From Peptoniphilus grossensis ph5 (lineage in GTDB: Bacteria; Bacillota; Clostridia; Tissierellales; Peptoniphilaceae), in contig NZ_HE978566.1 of assembly GCF_000311825.1 (NCBI RefSeq), forward strand, positions 277,415 through 317,470: a stretch of 40,056 nucleotides of DNA. The letters are read 5' to 3'. The notes under the pieces were generated by a model. That model worked only from the letters and a program-made list of their open reading frames with translations, was not told the origin of the DNA and made no database searches. Of this stretch, positions 16,058 to 23,233 are shown piece after piece; the stretch's first letter is position 1; each line of letters begins with the position of its first letter. A program made the translations under genes and the position numbers.

Positions 16058-16642
16058 TTATTCTGAAATTATTTTTGGCTCGCCAATATTTAAGGAGTAA
16101 TAGTAAATTTTTGCCGCGTCTTCTACATATTCGGCTGATAAAAAGGCAGACTCCATGTCCTTGCCGCAAGAGACAACTCCATGATTTGCTAGTAGGCAGG
16201 AGTTTGATTTTTTCAAGTAGGGAAGGATAGACCTTGCAAGTTCAAAAGAACCTGAAGGCTCAAAGGGAGCTACTTCAATTTCGCCACCTAAAAAGGGTTC
16301 CATCTCAATTAAAATTAGGGGAATCTTTTTCCGTGAAACTGCAAAGGCTGTGGCAAAACTTGAATGAGTGTGTACTATAGCATTGTAGGCTGGATAATTT
16401 TTATAAATTTCCGCGTGCATCATCCACTCTGAGGAAGGTTTTTTGTCTCCCTCTAAAATTTCACCCTTAAAATTTATTTTTACAATGTCATCTTCTGTAA
16501 TTTCTAAGTAGTCCATGCCACTTGGGCTAATGTAAATTTCATCACCTTGACCCCTAAGGCTTAAATTGCCGCTAGTGCCTGCCACTAATTTTTTATCTAA
16601 AAGTTTTTTTCCATATTCTACTAAAATTTTTCTGTTATTCAT
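16058..16642 (-). CDS. Class II aldolase, FucA-like (probable 5-deoxy/methylthio-pentulose-1-phosphate aldolase)
   Basis: This 194-aa protein has 'GTSGNLS' at 22-28, E72 in 'SSEW', H91 and H93 in 'HTHSS', and H154 in 'ANHG'. These match almost number for number the catalytic Glu73 and Zn ligands His92, His94 and His155 of L-fuculose-1-phosphate aldolase. Such enzymes split a ketose 1-phosphate into DHAP and an aldehyde. Divergence from a nucleoside phosphorylase and an MtnA-like isomerase points to 5-deoxyribulose-1-P or 5-methylthioribulose-1-P as substrate, as in the DHAP shunt. The ATG at 16642 has GAGGTG correctly upstream. The alternative reading is fuculose/ribulose metabolism, but no partner genes are present. 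Confidence 0.82.
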   Translation of the reverse strand: MNNRKILVEYGKKLLDKKLVAGTSGNLSLRGQGDEIYISPSGMDYLEITEDDIVKINFKGEILEGDKKPSSEWMMHAEIYKNYPAYNAIVHTHSSFATAFAVSRKKIPLILIEMEPFLGGEIEVAPFEPSGSFELARSILPYLKKSNSCLLANHGVVSCGKDMESAFLSAEYVEDAAKIYYYSLNIGEPKIISE

Positions 16643-16677
16643 GTCGCACCTCAAATATAATTTATCACATCTTACCT

Positions 16678-16692
16678 GCAATTGACAATTGC
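16678..16692. promoter_or_regulatory. Operator-like palindrome between divergent promoters
   Basis: GCAATTGACAATTGC is a perfect 7-1-7 palindrome. It covers the -35 box (TTGACA, 16682-16687) of the rightward promoter and a TTGTCA usable as -35 by the leftward aldolase promoter. One regulator could control both arms. No regulator gene is adjacent. Confidence 0.5.
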
Positions 16693-16709
16693 TTATCCTG
16701 TGTTAGACT
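16682..16709 (+). promoter_or_regulatory. Promoter of the phosphorylase-isomerase operon
   Basis: TTGACA (16682-16687), a 16-base spacer and TAGACT (16704-16709), preceded by TGT, form an extended -10. The start codon lies 22 bases downstream with GGAGAG between. Confidence 0.65.
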
Positions 16710-16730
16710 AAAGATAAATGGAGAGATACT

Positions 16731-17555
16731 ATGTTAAAGAAAAAAATTTTTGAAAATTATAAAAAAAGTGCAGACTATATTTTAGAAAAGATAAAAACAA
16801 GGCCAGAGCTTGCCATAATTCTCGGCACAGGTCTTGAAAATCTTTTAGATGAAATGGAAGATAAGCTAGAAATTGACTACAGAGATGTGCCAAATTTTTT
16901 GGTTTCCACAAGTAATAGTGAGGGGAAATTTATTTTTGGAAAATTATCAGGCAAGTTTGTAATTTGCATGACCAAAAGATTTCACTACTATGAAGGCTAT
17001 GACTTTGACGAACTTGCCATGCCAGTTTATGTTTTAAAACTCCTTGGGGTGAAAAATTTAATTCTCACAAATGCAGCAGGTGCTGTAAATTATAATTTTT
17101 TCCCAGGAGATATTTGCCTAATTAGAGACCATATAAATTTTGCTGGCCTTAGTCCTACAAGGGGCAACAATTTATCAGAATTTGGCGAAAGATTTTATCC
17201 TATTGACAATTTATATGACAAGGAACTTCGCAGCCTTGCAAAAAAATCTGCCCTTGAAGAGGGGATTGAATTAAAGGAAGGAGTTTACTTCTTCACCGTG
17301 GGACCATTTTTTGAATCGCCATCAGAAATTAGGGCCATAAGAAGTCTTGGCGGCGACTTAGTTGGCATGTCAACTATTACAGAAACTTTGACGGCTGGTC
17401 ACTGTGGCATAAGGGTCCTTGCCTTTTCAGTTGCCACAAATTATTCCTCTGATCGCATAGAGAATATGGACGGAAGCGAAGTTGAAGATGTGGCAAGGGA
17501 AGTTTCGCCAAAATTAAAAAATTTGATTGTGAAAATAATTGGGGAGTTGGAATAA
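16731..17555 (+). CDS. Purine nucleoside phosphorylase of the trimeric PNP/MTAP family
   Basis: The 274-aa protein shows the PNP/MTAP layout: phosphate loop 'LGTGL' (31-35), 'RFHYYEGY' (83-90), 'LTNAAGAVN' (112-120), 'GPFFESPSEIR' (191-201) and 'VGMSTITETLTAGHCGIRVL'. It cleaves a purine (deoxy)nucleoside with phosphate to free base and sugar 1-phosphate. Glu195 and Asn237 ('VATN') match human PNP Glu201 and Asn243, which favour 6-oxopurines, instead of the Asp pair of MTA phosphorylase. With the downstream isomerase and divergent aldolase it should feed 5'-modified ribose 1-phosphates. The stop abuts the isomerase start. Confidence 0.85.
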   Translation: MLKKKIFENYKKSADYILEKIKTRPELAIILGTGLENLLDEMEDKLEIDYRDVPNFLVSTSNSEGKFIFGKLSGKFVICMTKRFHYYEGYDFDELAMPVYVLKLLGVKNLILTNAAGAVNYNFFPGDICLIRDHINFAGLSPTRGNNLSEFGERFYPIDNLYDKELRSLAKKSALEEGIELKEGVYFFTVGPFFESPSEIRAIRSLGGDLVGMSTITETLTAGHCGIRVLAFSVATNYSSDRIENMDGSEVEDVAREVSPKLKNLIVKIIGELE

Positions 17556-18596
17556 ATGAAGAGACAAGATTATGATATGCCCTTTATGCTAAGATATGAA
17601 AATGTTGCTTGGTATGAAGATGGAGAAGTTAGGATTTTAGACAGAAGAGTCTATCCAAAGGAAATACGCTTTGAAATATGTAGGACTCACAAGGAAGTTG
17701 CAAAAGCCATAAAGGACATGGTGACACAGTCAGCAGGACCCTACACAGCAGCAGGAATGGGCATGGCACTTGCAGCCTATGAGGCGAGAGAGTTAAAGGG
17801 AGAAGATTTATTAAACTTCTTAGAAGATGCAGCAGAGACAATTTCTACTGCAAGACCAACTACATCTACAAGACTAAAAAAAGTCACTAGAGGGTCTATA
17901 GAAGCTGCCAAAAAGGCAATGGAAAGTGGAGATGATGTAGTGGAAGCACTTTTTCAAGAATCTATAAATTCTTTAAACAGAAGATACAGCGCCATGAATG
18001 AAGTTGCAAAATATCTCTGCGATTTGATACCTGATGGTGGAAAAGTTTTGACCCAATGTTTTGCCGAGACAATTATTGGCACAATGACAAGGACTTTAAA
18101 AGAGCAAGGGAAGGATGTTAAATTCTACTGCACCGAAACTAGACCCTACTATCAAGGGGCAAGGCTCACTGCAACTTGCATAAGCCAAATGGGTTTTGAC
18201 ACCACAGTCATAACAGACAATATGGTTGCCTACACCATGGAAAATATAGGCATAGACTTATTTACATCGGCATCGGACACAATTACCCTTGATGGTCATG
18301 TGGCAAATAAAGTTGGCACTCATCAAATTGCTCTTGTGGCTCGCCAGTTTAAGGTGCCCTTTTATGTAACGGGTATGCCAGATGGGGAAAAGAAAGCTAA
18401 AGACGATATAGTAATTGAACTTCGTGACCCTTCACTTGTATTGGGAGACCACACAGCAAGGGGAGTAAAGGCAATTTATCCTTCCTTTGACATAACGCCA
18501 CCAGAACTCATCACTGGCTTTGTGACAGACAAGGGAATCTATAAGCCAAGTGAACTGAAAAAATATTTAGAGACAGATCACAAAAGTTATTATTAA
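17556..18596 (+). CDS. MtnA-like aldose-1-phosphate isomerase (eIF2B-related fold)
   Basis: The 346-aa protein belongs to the MtnA / eIF2B-alpha-like family. Cys168 in 'VLTQCFAE' and Asp241 in 'SASDTITLDGHVANKVGT' correspond to the catalytic Cys160/Asp240 pair of B. subtilis MtnA. 'TRPYYQGARLTA' is also conserved. MtnA converts 5-methylthioribose-1-P to methylthioribulose-1-P. The usual VRGAPAIG motif is replaced by 'VTQSAGPYTAAG', so one phosphate-binding Arg is missing while 'RPT' (100-102) is kept; substrate may differ (5-deoxyribose-1-P or another ribose phosphate). It directly follows the phosphorylase and has its own upstream GGGGAG site. Ribose-1,5-bisphosphate isomerase is an alternative. 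Confidence 0.8.
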   Translation: MKRQDYDMPFMLRYENVAWYEDGEVRILDRRVYPKEIRFEICRTHKEVAKAIKDMVTQSAGPYTAAGMGMALAAYEARELKGEDLLNFLEDAAETISTARPTTSTRLKKVTRGSIEAAKKAMESGDDVVEALFQESINSLNRRYSAMNEVAKYLCDLIPDGGKVLTQCFAETIIGTMTRTLKEQGKDVKFYCTETRPYYQGARLTATCISQMGFDTTVITDNMVAYTMENIGIDLFTSASDTITLDGHVANKVGTHQIALVARQFKVPFYVTGMPDGEKKAKDDIVIELRDPSLVLGDHTARGVKAIYPSFDITPPELITGFVTDKGIYKPSELKKYLETDHKSYY

Positions 18597-18614
18597 TTTT
18601 AAAAATTTGCATGA

Positions 18615-18652
18615 AAAAAGGAGAGCAGTTCGAGTTTACTGTTCTCCTTTTT
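18615..18652. terminator. Bidirectional terminator after the isomerase gene
   Basis: A 15-bp stem (18615-18629 with 18638-18652, one wobble) has A5 and T5 flanks. It overlaps the last codons of the minus-strand small gene. Confidence 0.85.
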
Positions 18653-18881
18653 GTTTTCTAATCATTAATATTATTTTTGCAAGTAGTTCATGAATTTTTA
18701 AATATAAATCTTGTATTCTAGCTTTTATTAGACTTTCCTCACAAGTGTAAGAAAAACTAACTCGCTTGCCATCTTCGTCATCATACCAGCAACTACCCAT
18801 AATAAATCCTTTTTCTTTGCATTCTTTTCGCATTTTCTTTTCTAATTTATATCTAAAAATTATTTTTCTAAAAAATTTCAT
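18636..18881 (-). CDS. Small hypothetical protein
   Basis: This 81-aa protein is not recognised. It is strongly basic at the N-terminus ('FFRKIIFRYKLEKKMRKECKEKG') and has a central 'GSCWYDDEDGKRVSFSYTC' segment and a hydrophobic-amphipathic C-terminal helix. No good ribosome binding site precedes the ATG at 18881, and a stop codon lies two codons upstream in frame. It follows a disrupted secreted ORF on the same strand, so it may itself be a remnant. Confidence 0.4.
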   Translation of the reverse strand: MKFFRKIIFRYKLEKKMRKECKEKGFIMGSCWYDDEDGKRVSFSYTCEESLIKARIQDLYLKIHELLAKIILMIRKQKGEQ

Positions 18882-18888
18882 AGTTTAA

Positions 18889-19062
18889 TTATTTAAAGAA
18901 ATTAGTTATACCATTATTTAATTCATCAATAGATACTTCAAATTATCTGTTTTCAGAATCTAAGAAAATTACAGAATTATCGGACTTTGCAAAAACAAGA
19001 TTTGTACATAATACACATACAAAAACTAATGAAGTTATTAAGTTAAAATTTTTTAACTTCAA
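18889..19062 (-). pseudogene. Small secreted-protein ORF interrupted by an in-frame stop
   Basis: A perfect AGGAGG (19070-19075) precedes a TTG at 19062. The first 39 codons encode a signal peptide-like sequence ('MKLKNFNLITSLVFVCVLC' then 'TNLVFAKSDNS') ending at a TAA (18943-18945). The same frame then stays open for 17 more codons ('FEVSIDELNNGITNFFK') to a second stop at 18889. Restoring a CAA (Gln) at the first stop would give 57 residues. It may be a decayed exported protein, or the 39-codon product may be real as it stands. Confidence 0.45.
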
Positions 19063-19121
19063 GTTATAACCTCCTATTTAAACAACATTAAGAAAAAGGT
19101 TTAATTATGAATAATAAAACC

Positions 19122-19137
19122 ATTATTAATTAATAAT
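19122..19137. repeat. Perfect 16-base AT palindrome
   Basis: ATTATTAATTAATAAT is its own reverse complement. It lies between the zinc-ribbon gene and the small secreted ORF. Its function is unknown; a protein-binding site or chance in AT-rich DNA are both possible. Confidence 0.35.
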
Positions 19138-19147
19138 ATAAAATATC

Positions 19148-20896
19148 TTAAAAAAGTGTTACGAAAATAAAGTTAATTATGAACCAAATCATCTTAAATA
19201 GAAGTTCAAAAAGTGTAAAGGCAATGGCGTACCAGCCAATGAAATTAATTTTTGATCTTCCAATAAACTCTCTGCTGTAAAGAGTGATTGCAGTTAAGAC
19301 AGAAAGCACAACTAATAAAAATGTGGCAAGAGGCATTGCTGTCAAGGCTTGCAACATATTGTATTTTAAGAAGCCACCAAAGGGTGAAATTAAAAAGCCA
19401 AGGAACAAAAATACCTTACAAATTATCCAGTTTATAAGGGCGAATTTTTTCACTTCAGGATAAGATGTGTCAATGTCGTCTCTGTCAGTTGCAATATTAA
19501 GTGGTACATAAAATTCAAAATAGTCAAAGACCATTTTAAGAATTAAAAATAAAATTAAAATAAATCTAAAGGACCCGCTGCCAATTAAAAGTGCAATGGC
19601 ATTTAATAGTGCGCCTATTCCAATTACAATTTTACTTTCCTTTGAGCCAAAGTCACCAACGTAATTTGAAATCTTGTTGGTAATTTTACTTAAAAAGTCT
19701 AAAACCTTGTCGAGACCCTTCATGGATTTTTGTGAAATTTTTGTTTCCACGTCACTTACCTTGTTGGATAGGTCTTCTTCAATAACCTTGTCAACCTTTG
19801 AATCCACAGAATTTATTTCCTTGACAGGTTTTTCTCCCTTGTCTTTAAAGGAAAATAGTGCCTTGAGATTTTTAGATTTTTTCTCTTTAAGAGGAGTTTC
19901 TGCCTCTTTTTCTAGTGGCTTAACTTTTTCTGAAGCTTTTGAATCCTTAGAAATTTTTTCTTGGCCAGAAGCTTTAATTTTATCATGGTCTTTTTTGTCA
20001 GAAATAATTTCTTTTGATTTTTTTCCTTCTTCAGCTTCTTTTGCTTTTTTCTTTTTTTCCTTTTCAGATTTTTTTATGGCATTTTCAATATCAATCTTTG
20101 GAGTGGAAAGAGTGTTCTCAAAAGTTTTTTCTGAATCCTCAAGAGACTTGCTAATCTCCAAATTTCTTGTATCTTCTTTTTTCTTGCTGTCGTCTTTAAT
20201 GCTTGAGAAAATAGAAAATTCATCGTCTTCTTCATTAATAAAATTTTTCCACTTTTCTTTTAAAGAAAATTTCTTAGGGTTTTCAATTTTTATATTTTCT
20301 AAATCATAGGAACTTTCAAAAGAATCATCCTTAGAGATGCTAGCTTGTGAAGATTTTTCTTCCTTTGCAGGAGAAGAAGTTTTTTCTTTTTCCTTATAAT
20401 TTGATTTTTTAAGCTCTTCTTGAACTCTTCTAACCAGTTCTTTTTGGCTCATGCCAAAATCAGATTTAATATCACTATTGGCTGCTAAAAATTCTTTGTC
20501 AGTTTTTTTTGTGTCAATAGGATCAAGTTTCTTTTCAGAAGTTTTAGATTTTTTTTCTATATCAATATCCTTTGCAGGAGATTTTTTAATTATCTTTTCC
20601 TTTGCAGGTGATTTTGATTGGACATTGCCCTTTTGGTAGTCTTCAATATTTTTGGAAATTTTTCTGTCTACTTCAGCAATAATGTTTTTGAGTTCATCAG
20701 TGGTGTCAATGGCATCAAGAGACTTTGGATTAAAGACTCTAGTGTGTTCAGAAACTTTTTTTACCTTAGTAGTGTCTTCTTTTTTGTCATCTCCCTTGGA
20801 TGTAATTCTTACCTTGACATCCTTTAAGTTGTGACCACAGGAAGCACAAAAGTTGTCCTCTTTAGAGACAGGATTTCCACATTTTGGACAAAACAA
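19148..20896 (-). CDS. Zinc-ribbon membrane protein with long Lys/Glu-rich region
   Basis: The 582-aa protein opens with a zinc ribbon: Cys3, Cys6, Cys17 and Cys20 in 'MFCPKCG...FCASCG'. A low-complexity Lys/Glu/Ser region of about 380 residues follows, probably disordered or coiled. The C-terminal 150 residues hold four to six membrane helices. The TTG at 20896 is chosen: AAGGTG is correctly spaced, the zinc ribbon then starts at residue 2 as in its relatives, and the promoter would leave only about 8 bases of leader for the upstream ATG at 20914. The function is unknown; the layout suggests an envelope scaffold or sensor with a cytosolic zinc ribbon. Confidence 0.7.
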   Translation of the reverse strand: MFCPKCGNPVSKEDNFCASCGHNLKDVKVRITSKGDDKKEDTTKVKKVSEHTRVFNPKSLDAIDTTDELKNIIAEVDRKISKNIEDYQKGNVQSKSPAKEKIIKKSPAKDIDIEKKSKTSEKKLDPIDTKKTDKEFLAANSDIKSDFGMSQKELVRRVQEELKKSNYKEKEKTSSPAKEEKSSQASISKDDSFESSYDLENIKIENPKKFSLKEKWKNFINEEDDEFSIFSSIKDDSKKKEDTRNLEISKSLEDSEKTFENTLSTPKIDIENAIKKSEKEKKKKAKEAEEGKKSKEIISDKKDHDKIKASGQEKISKDSKASEKVKPLEKEAETPLKEKKSKNLKALFSFKDKGEKPVKEINSVDSKVDKVIEEDLSNKVSDVETKISQKSMKGLDKVLDFLSKITNKISNYVGDFGSKESKIVIGIGALLNAIALLIGSGSFRFILILFLILKMVFDYFEFYVPLNIATDRDDIDTSYPEVKKFALINWIICKVFLFLGFLISPFGGFLKYNMLQALTAMPLATFLLVVLSVLTAITLYSREFIGRSKINFIGWYAIAFTLFELLFKMIWFIINFIFVTLF

Positions 20897-20929
20897 TTTA
20901 GCACCTTCTTTCATTATTTCTATTAAAAT

Positions 20930-20958
20930 ATTATAACATATTTTTACTAGTGGACAAA
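20930..20958 (-). promoter_or_regulatory. Promoter of the zinc-ribbon gene
   Basis: On the minus strand TGTTATAAT is an extended -10 with a perfect hexamer, and TTTGTC lies 17 bases upstream. The 20 bases covering it are repeated exactly upstream of the small membrane protein gene near 31.1 kb. Confidence 0.65.
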
Positions 20959-21033
20959 TCTTTTATATAGTAAATTAAAGAATTACAAAAGCTCTTACCA
21001 GCAAAAAAAATGTATTTAAAAGTAAAATTATGT

Positions 21034-21060
21034 AAAAAAAGAAGCCTCGAAAGGCTTCCT
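21034..21060 (-). terminator. Terminator of the Ala/Glu/Lys-rich lipoprotein
   Basis: On the minus strand GAAGCCT pairs with AGGCTTC around a TTCG tetraloop-like turn, followed by seven T residues. Confidence 0.9.
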
Positions 21061-21077
21061 TTAAAAGTTAAGCTAAA

Positions 21078-21368
21078 TTATTTTGCTTGTTCTTCTGGTT
21101 GAGCTTCTTCAGCAGCTTCTTCTTTAGCGTTTTCAGCTTTAGCATTAACTTCTTCTTTAGCTTGTTCTTCTTCAGCTTTTACATCAGCTTCAGCTTCTTT
21201 AGCGTTAGCTTCAACTTTAGCTTTGTTAGCTTCAGCTTGTTCTTCTACTGCATTTTCTTTAGCGTTAGCAGCTTCTTCAGCTTTTTTGTTAGCGCCTTGG
21301 CATGCTACCATACCTAACATTAATACAGAGATCATTCCAACGCTTGCTATTTTCTTTAAATTTTTCAT
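21078..21368 (-). CDS. Ala/Glu/Lys-rich small lipoprotein
   Basis: This 96-aa lipoprotein has a lipobox ending MVAC, with Cys23 lipidated. The mature part is almost only Ala, Glu, Lys, Asn and Gln, in an irregular heptad-like pattern such as 'AEANKAKVEANAKEAEADVKAEE'-type segments. It should form a long single helix or coiled coil on the cell surface. The ATG at 21368 follows AGGAGG (ten-base spacing). It is a one-gene unit with a strong terminator, so it may be highly expressed. It is not a recognised family; it resembles in composition small helical surface lipoproteins and spacer proteins. Confidence 0.75.
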   Translation of the reverse strand: MKNLKKIASVGMISVLMLGMVACQGANKKAEEAANAKENAVEEQAEANKAKVEANAKEAEADVKAEEEQAKEEVNAKAENAKEEAAEEAQPEEQAK

Positions 21369-21526
21369 TTTAATAAATCCTCCTATTTGAAACACATTGT
21401 TTCTTTGATTTGTCTACATAATATACTTGCCATGTGAAAATTATGTGAAGAGGATGTTAAATATTTTGGAAAAAGAAAAATTGTCTCTAAATCCTTAAAT
21501 TTAATTTAATAAAAATTTTTTTCATG

Positions 21527-21532
21527 TATAAT
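21527..21532 (+). promoter_or_regulatory. -10 box of dnaX
   Basis: A perfect TATAAT lies 17 bases before the dnaX start with AGGTGAG between. No clear -35 is present. Confidence 0.45.
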
Positions 21533-21548
21533 TATTTTAGGTGAGAAA

Positions 21549-23225
21549 ATGTACAAAGCATTATATAGAAAATACAGGCCAAAAACCTTTGACGAGATTT
21601 GTGGTCAAGAAGCAGTTACAACTTCATTAAAGAATCAAGTGAAAAATGGCGAAATAAGTCACGCCTATATATTTCAAGGAACTAGGGGAACAGGAAAGAC
21701 ATCTGCTGCAAAAATTTTGTCCCGTGCAGTAAATTGTCTTCATCCCATTGATGGCAATCCCTGCAATGAGTGTGAAAATTGCAAGGCTATCTTAAGTGAA
21801 TCAGTTTTAGATGTAGTGGAAATGGATGCCGCAAGTAACAACGGTGTTGACGATATAAGAGAGCTAAAGGAAAAAGTAATTTATCCGCCTCAATCTTTAA
21901 AGTACAAGGTCTACATAATTGACGAGGTTCACATGCTCTCCAAGGGAGCCTTTAATGCCCTATTAAAAATCCTGGAAGAGCCGCCAAGACATTTAATATT
22001 TATACTTGCAACTACTGAAATACAAAAAATTCCTGCCACAATTTTATCTAGGTCTCAAAAATATAACTTTAAGAGAATTTCTATAGAAGAAATTACAGAA
22101 AATTTGAAAAAAATTACAGACCTTGAGGGGAAATCCTGTGACGAGGAAGTCTTTACCCTTATTGCCAAGTCTTCTGATGGTGCAATGAGAGATGCCCTTT
22201 CAGTTTTGGACCAACTTATTACAAAGAGTAGGGATCATATAAAGTTAGAAGATGCCATGGAAGTCCTTGGTATTTCCTCATCAGAACTTTTATTTTCACT
22301 TTCAAGAGCGCTTGTGGAAAAAGATGTAGCTGGGGCACTTTATGCCATTGATGAAATTTATAAAGAGGGCGTGGACTTTAACACTCTTTCTTCACAAATT
22401 TTAAATCACTTTAGAGATTTTTTATTGGTAAAAACTTTAAAGGACCCGAAAAAAATAATCTATACATCTCACTTAAGTGAGTTTCAAGAAATGGCTGGAG
22501 AAACTGACCTAGAAGACCTACTTATTATTATCGACATTTTAAAAAATCTTGCAGTGGAAATAAAATATGCAGACAACAAGCGCGTGGTCTTCGAAATGAA
22601 TGCAATAAAAATTTGCAAGAGACTTGTAAAAGACGACCTGGCTCTAAGACTTAAGACCTTGGAAGACAAGTTAAGTGTTCTTGAAAATAAGGGGCTTACA
22701 AATAATTTTAAGCATGAAGAAGTTTTTCCTGCAATGAATAAATCAGATATAGAAAAAAATCTTGATAAGGCTACTGATAAAAAAGAAGTCCAAAAAAATT
22801 CTGACCATGATATTTTAAGGGATGGACCAGAGGACCAGTCAATTGAAAAATCAAATCAATCTGCTATAATAGAGGATAATGGTGAAGTAAATCAAGTTGG
22901 AGAAGGTACACTTTCTCTTGAAAAAATAAACAGCGATTGGGGAAAAATTGTAGCAGAACTTAAATCTAAAAGTTATGCTGGCTTTGGAGGATTTTTGACC
23001 TTTGCTAAACTAGAAAAGTTTCACGAAAATATTTTAGAAATAGTTTTTCAAGAAGGGTATGAATTTTACTATAATTACTGCTCAGATCCTGAGAGAAAAA
23101 ATATTTTGCCAGACCTATTAAAGTCCATTTACGGCAAGGATATTGATGTTAGGTTTAAATTGCAAAAAGCTGGAGCAGACAAGTTAGAAGAAATTTTTGG
23201 GAAAAATAATATAGAAGATATTTAG
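21549..23225 (+). CDS. dnaX: DNA polymerase III subunit gamma/tau
   Basis: This 558-aa clamp-loader subunit has Walker A GTRGTGKTS from residue 44, a zinc module (Cys63, Cys72, Cys75, Cys78), 'IIDEVHML' (Walker B), and 'ATTEIQKIPATILSRSQ' with the SRC-like sensor. Domain III and a charged linker (about 360-450) lead to a C-terminal tau-specific part. Clamp loaders place the sliding clamp on DNA using ATP. It heads dnaX-ybaB-recR, the usual Firmicute order. No frameshift slippery sequence was looked for exhaustively. Confidence 0.95.
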   Translation: MYKALYRKYRPKTFDEICGQEAVTTSLKNQVKNGEISHAYIFQGTRGTGKTSAAKILSRAVNCLHPIDGNPCNECENCKAILSESVLDVVEMDAASNNGVDDIRELKEKVIYPPQSLKYKVYIIDEVHMLSKGAFNALLKILEEPPRHLIFILATTEIQKIPATILSRSQKYNFKRISIEEITENLKKITDLEGKSCDEEVFTLIAKSSDGAMRDALSVLDQLITKSRDHIKLEDAMEVLGISSSELLFSLSRALVEKDVAGALYAIDEIYKEGVDFNTLSSQILNHFRDFLLVKTLKDPKKIIYTSHLSEFQEMAGETDLEDLLIIIDILKNLAVEIKYADNKRVVFEMNAIKICKRLVKDDLALRLKTLEDKLSVLENKGLTNNFKHEEVFPAMNKSDIEKNLDKATDKKEVQKNSDHDILRDGPEDQSIEKSNQSAIIEDNGEVNQVGEGTLSLEKINSDWGKIVAELKSKSYAGFGGFLTFAKLEKFHENILEIVFQEGYEFYYNYCSDPERKNILPDLLKSIYGKDIDVRFKLQKAGADKLEEIFGKNNIEDI

Positions 23226-23233
23226 GAGGAAAT

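Noticed and set aside
19674-20309. Long plus-strand open frame (211 codons) antisense to the zinc-ribbon gene
   Set aside because: It is Ser/Phe-rich, the mirror of the Lys/Glu-rich coding strand, with no ribosome binding site or domain. It is a shadow of low-complexity coding sequence.
21100-21290. Repetitive GCTTCTTC/TTAGC stretches suggesting a DNA repeat
   Set aside because: They encode the Ala/Glu/Lys helix of the small lipoprotein on the minus strand and are explained by protein composition.
21396-21548. Possible signal recognition particle RNA gene, often found before dnaX in Firmicutes
   Set aside because: The 150-base gap has no GGAA-loop hairpin or long complementary arms; it holds only promoter-like AT-rich sequence.
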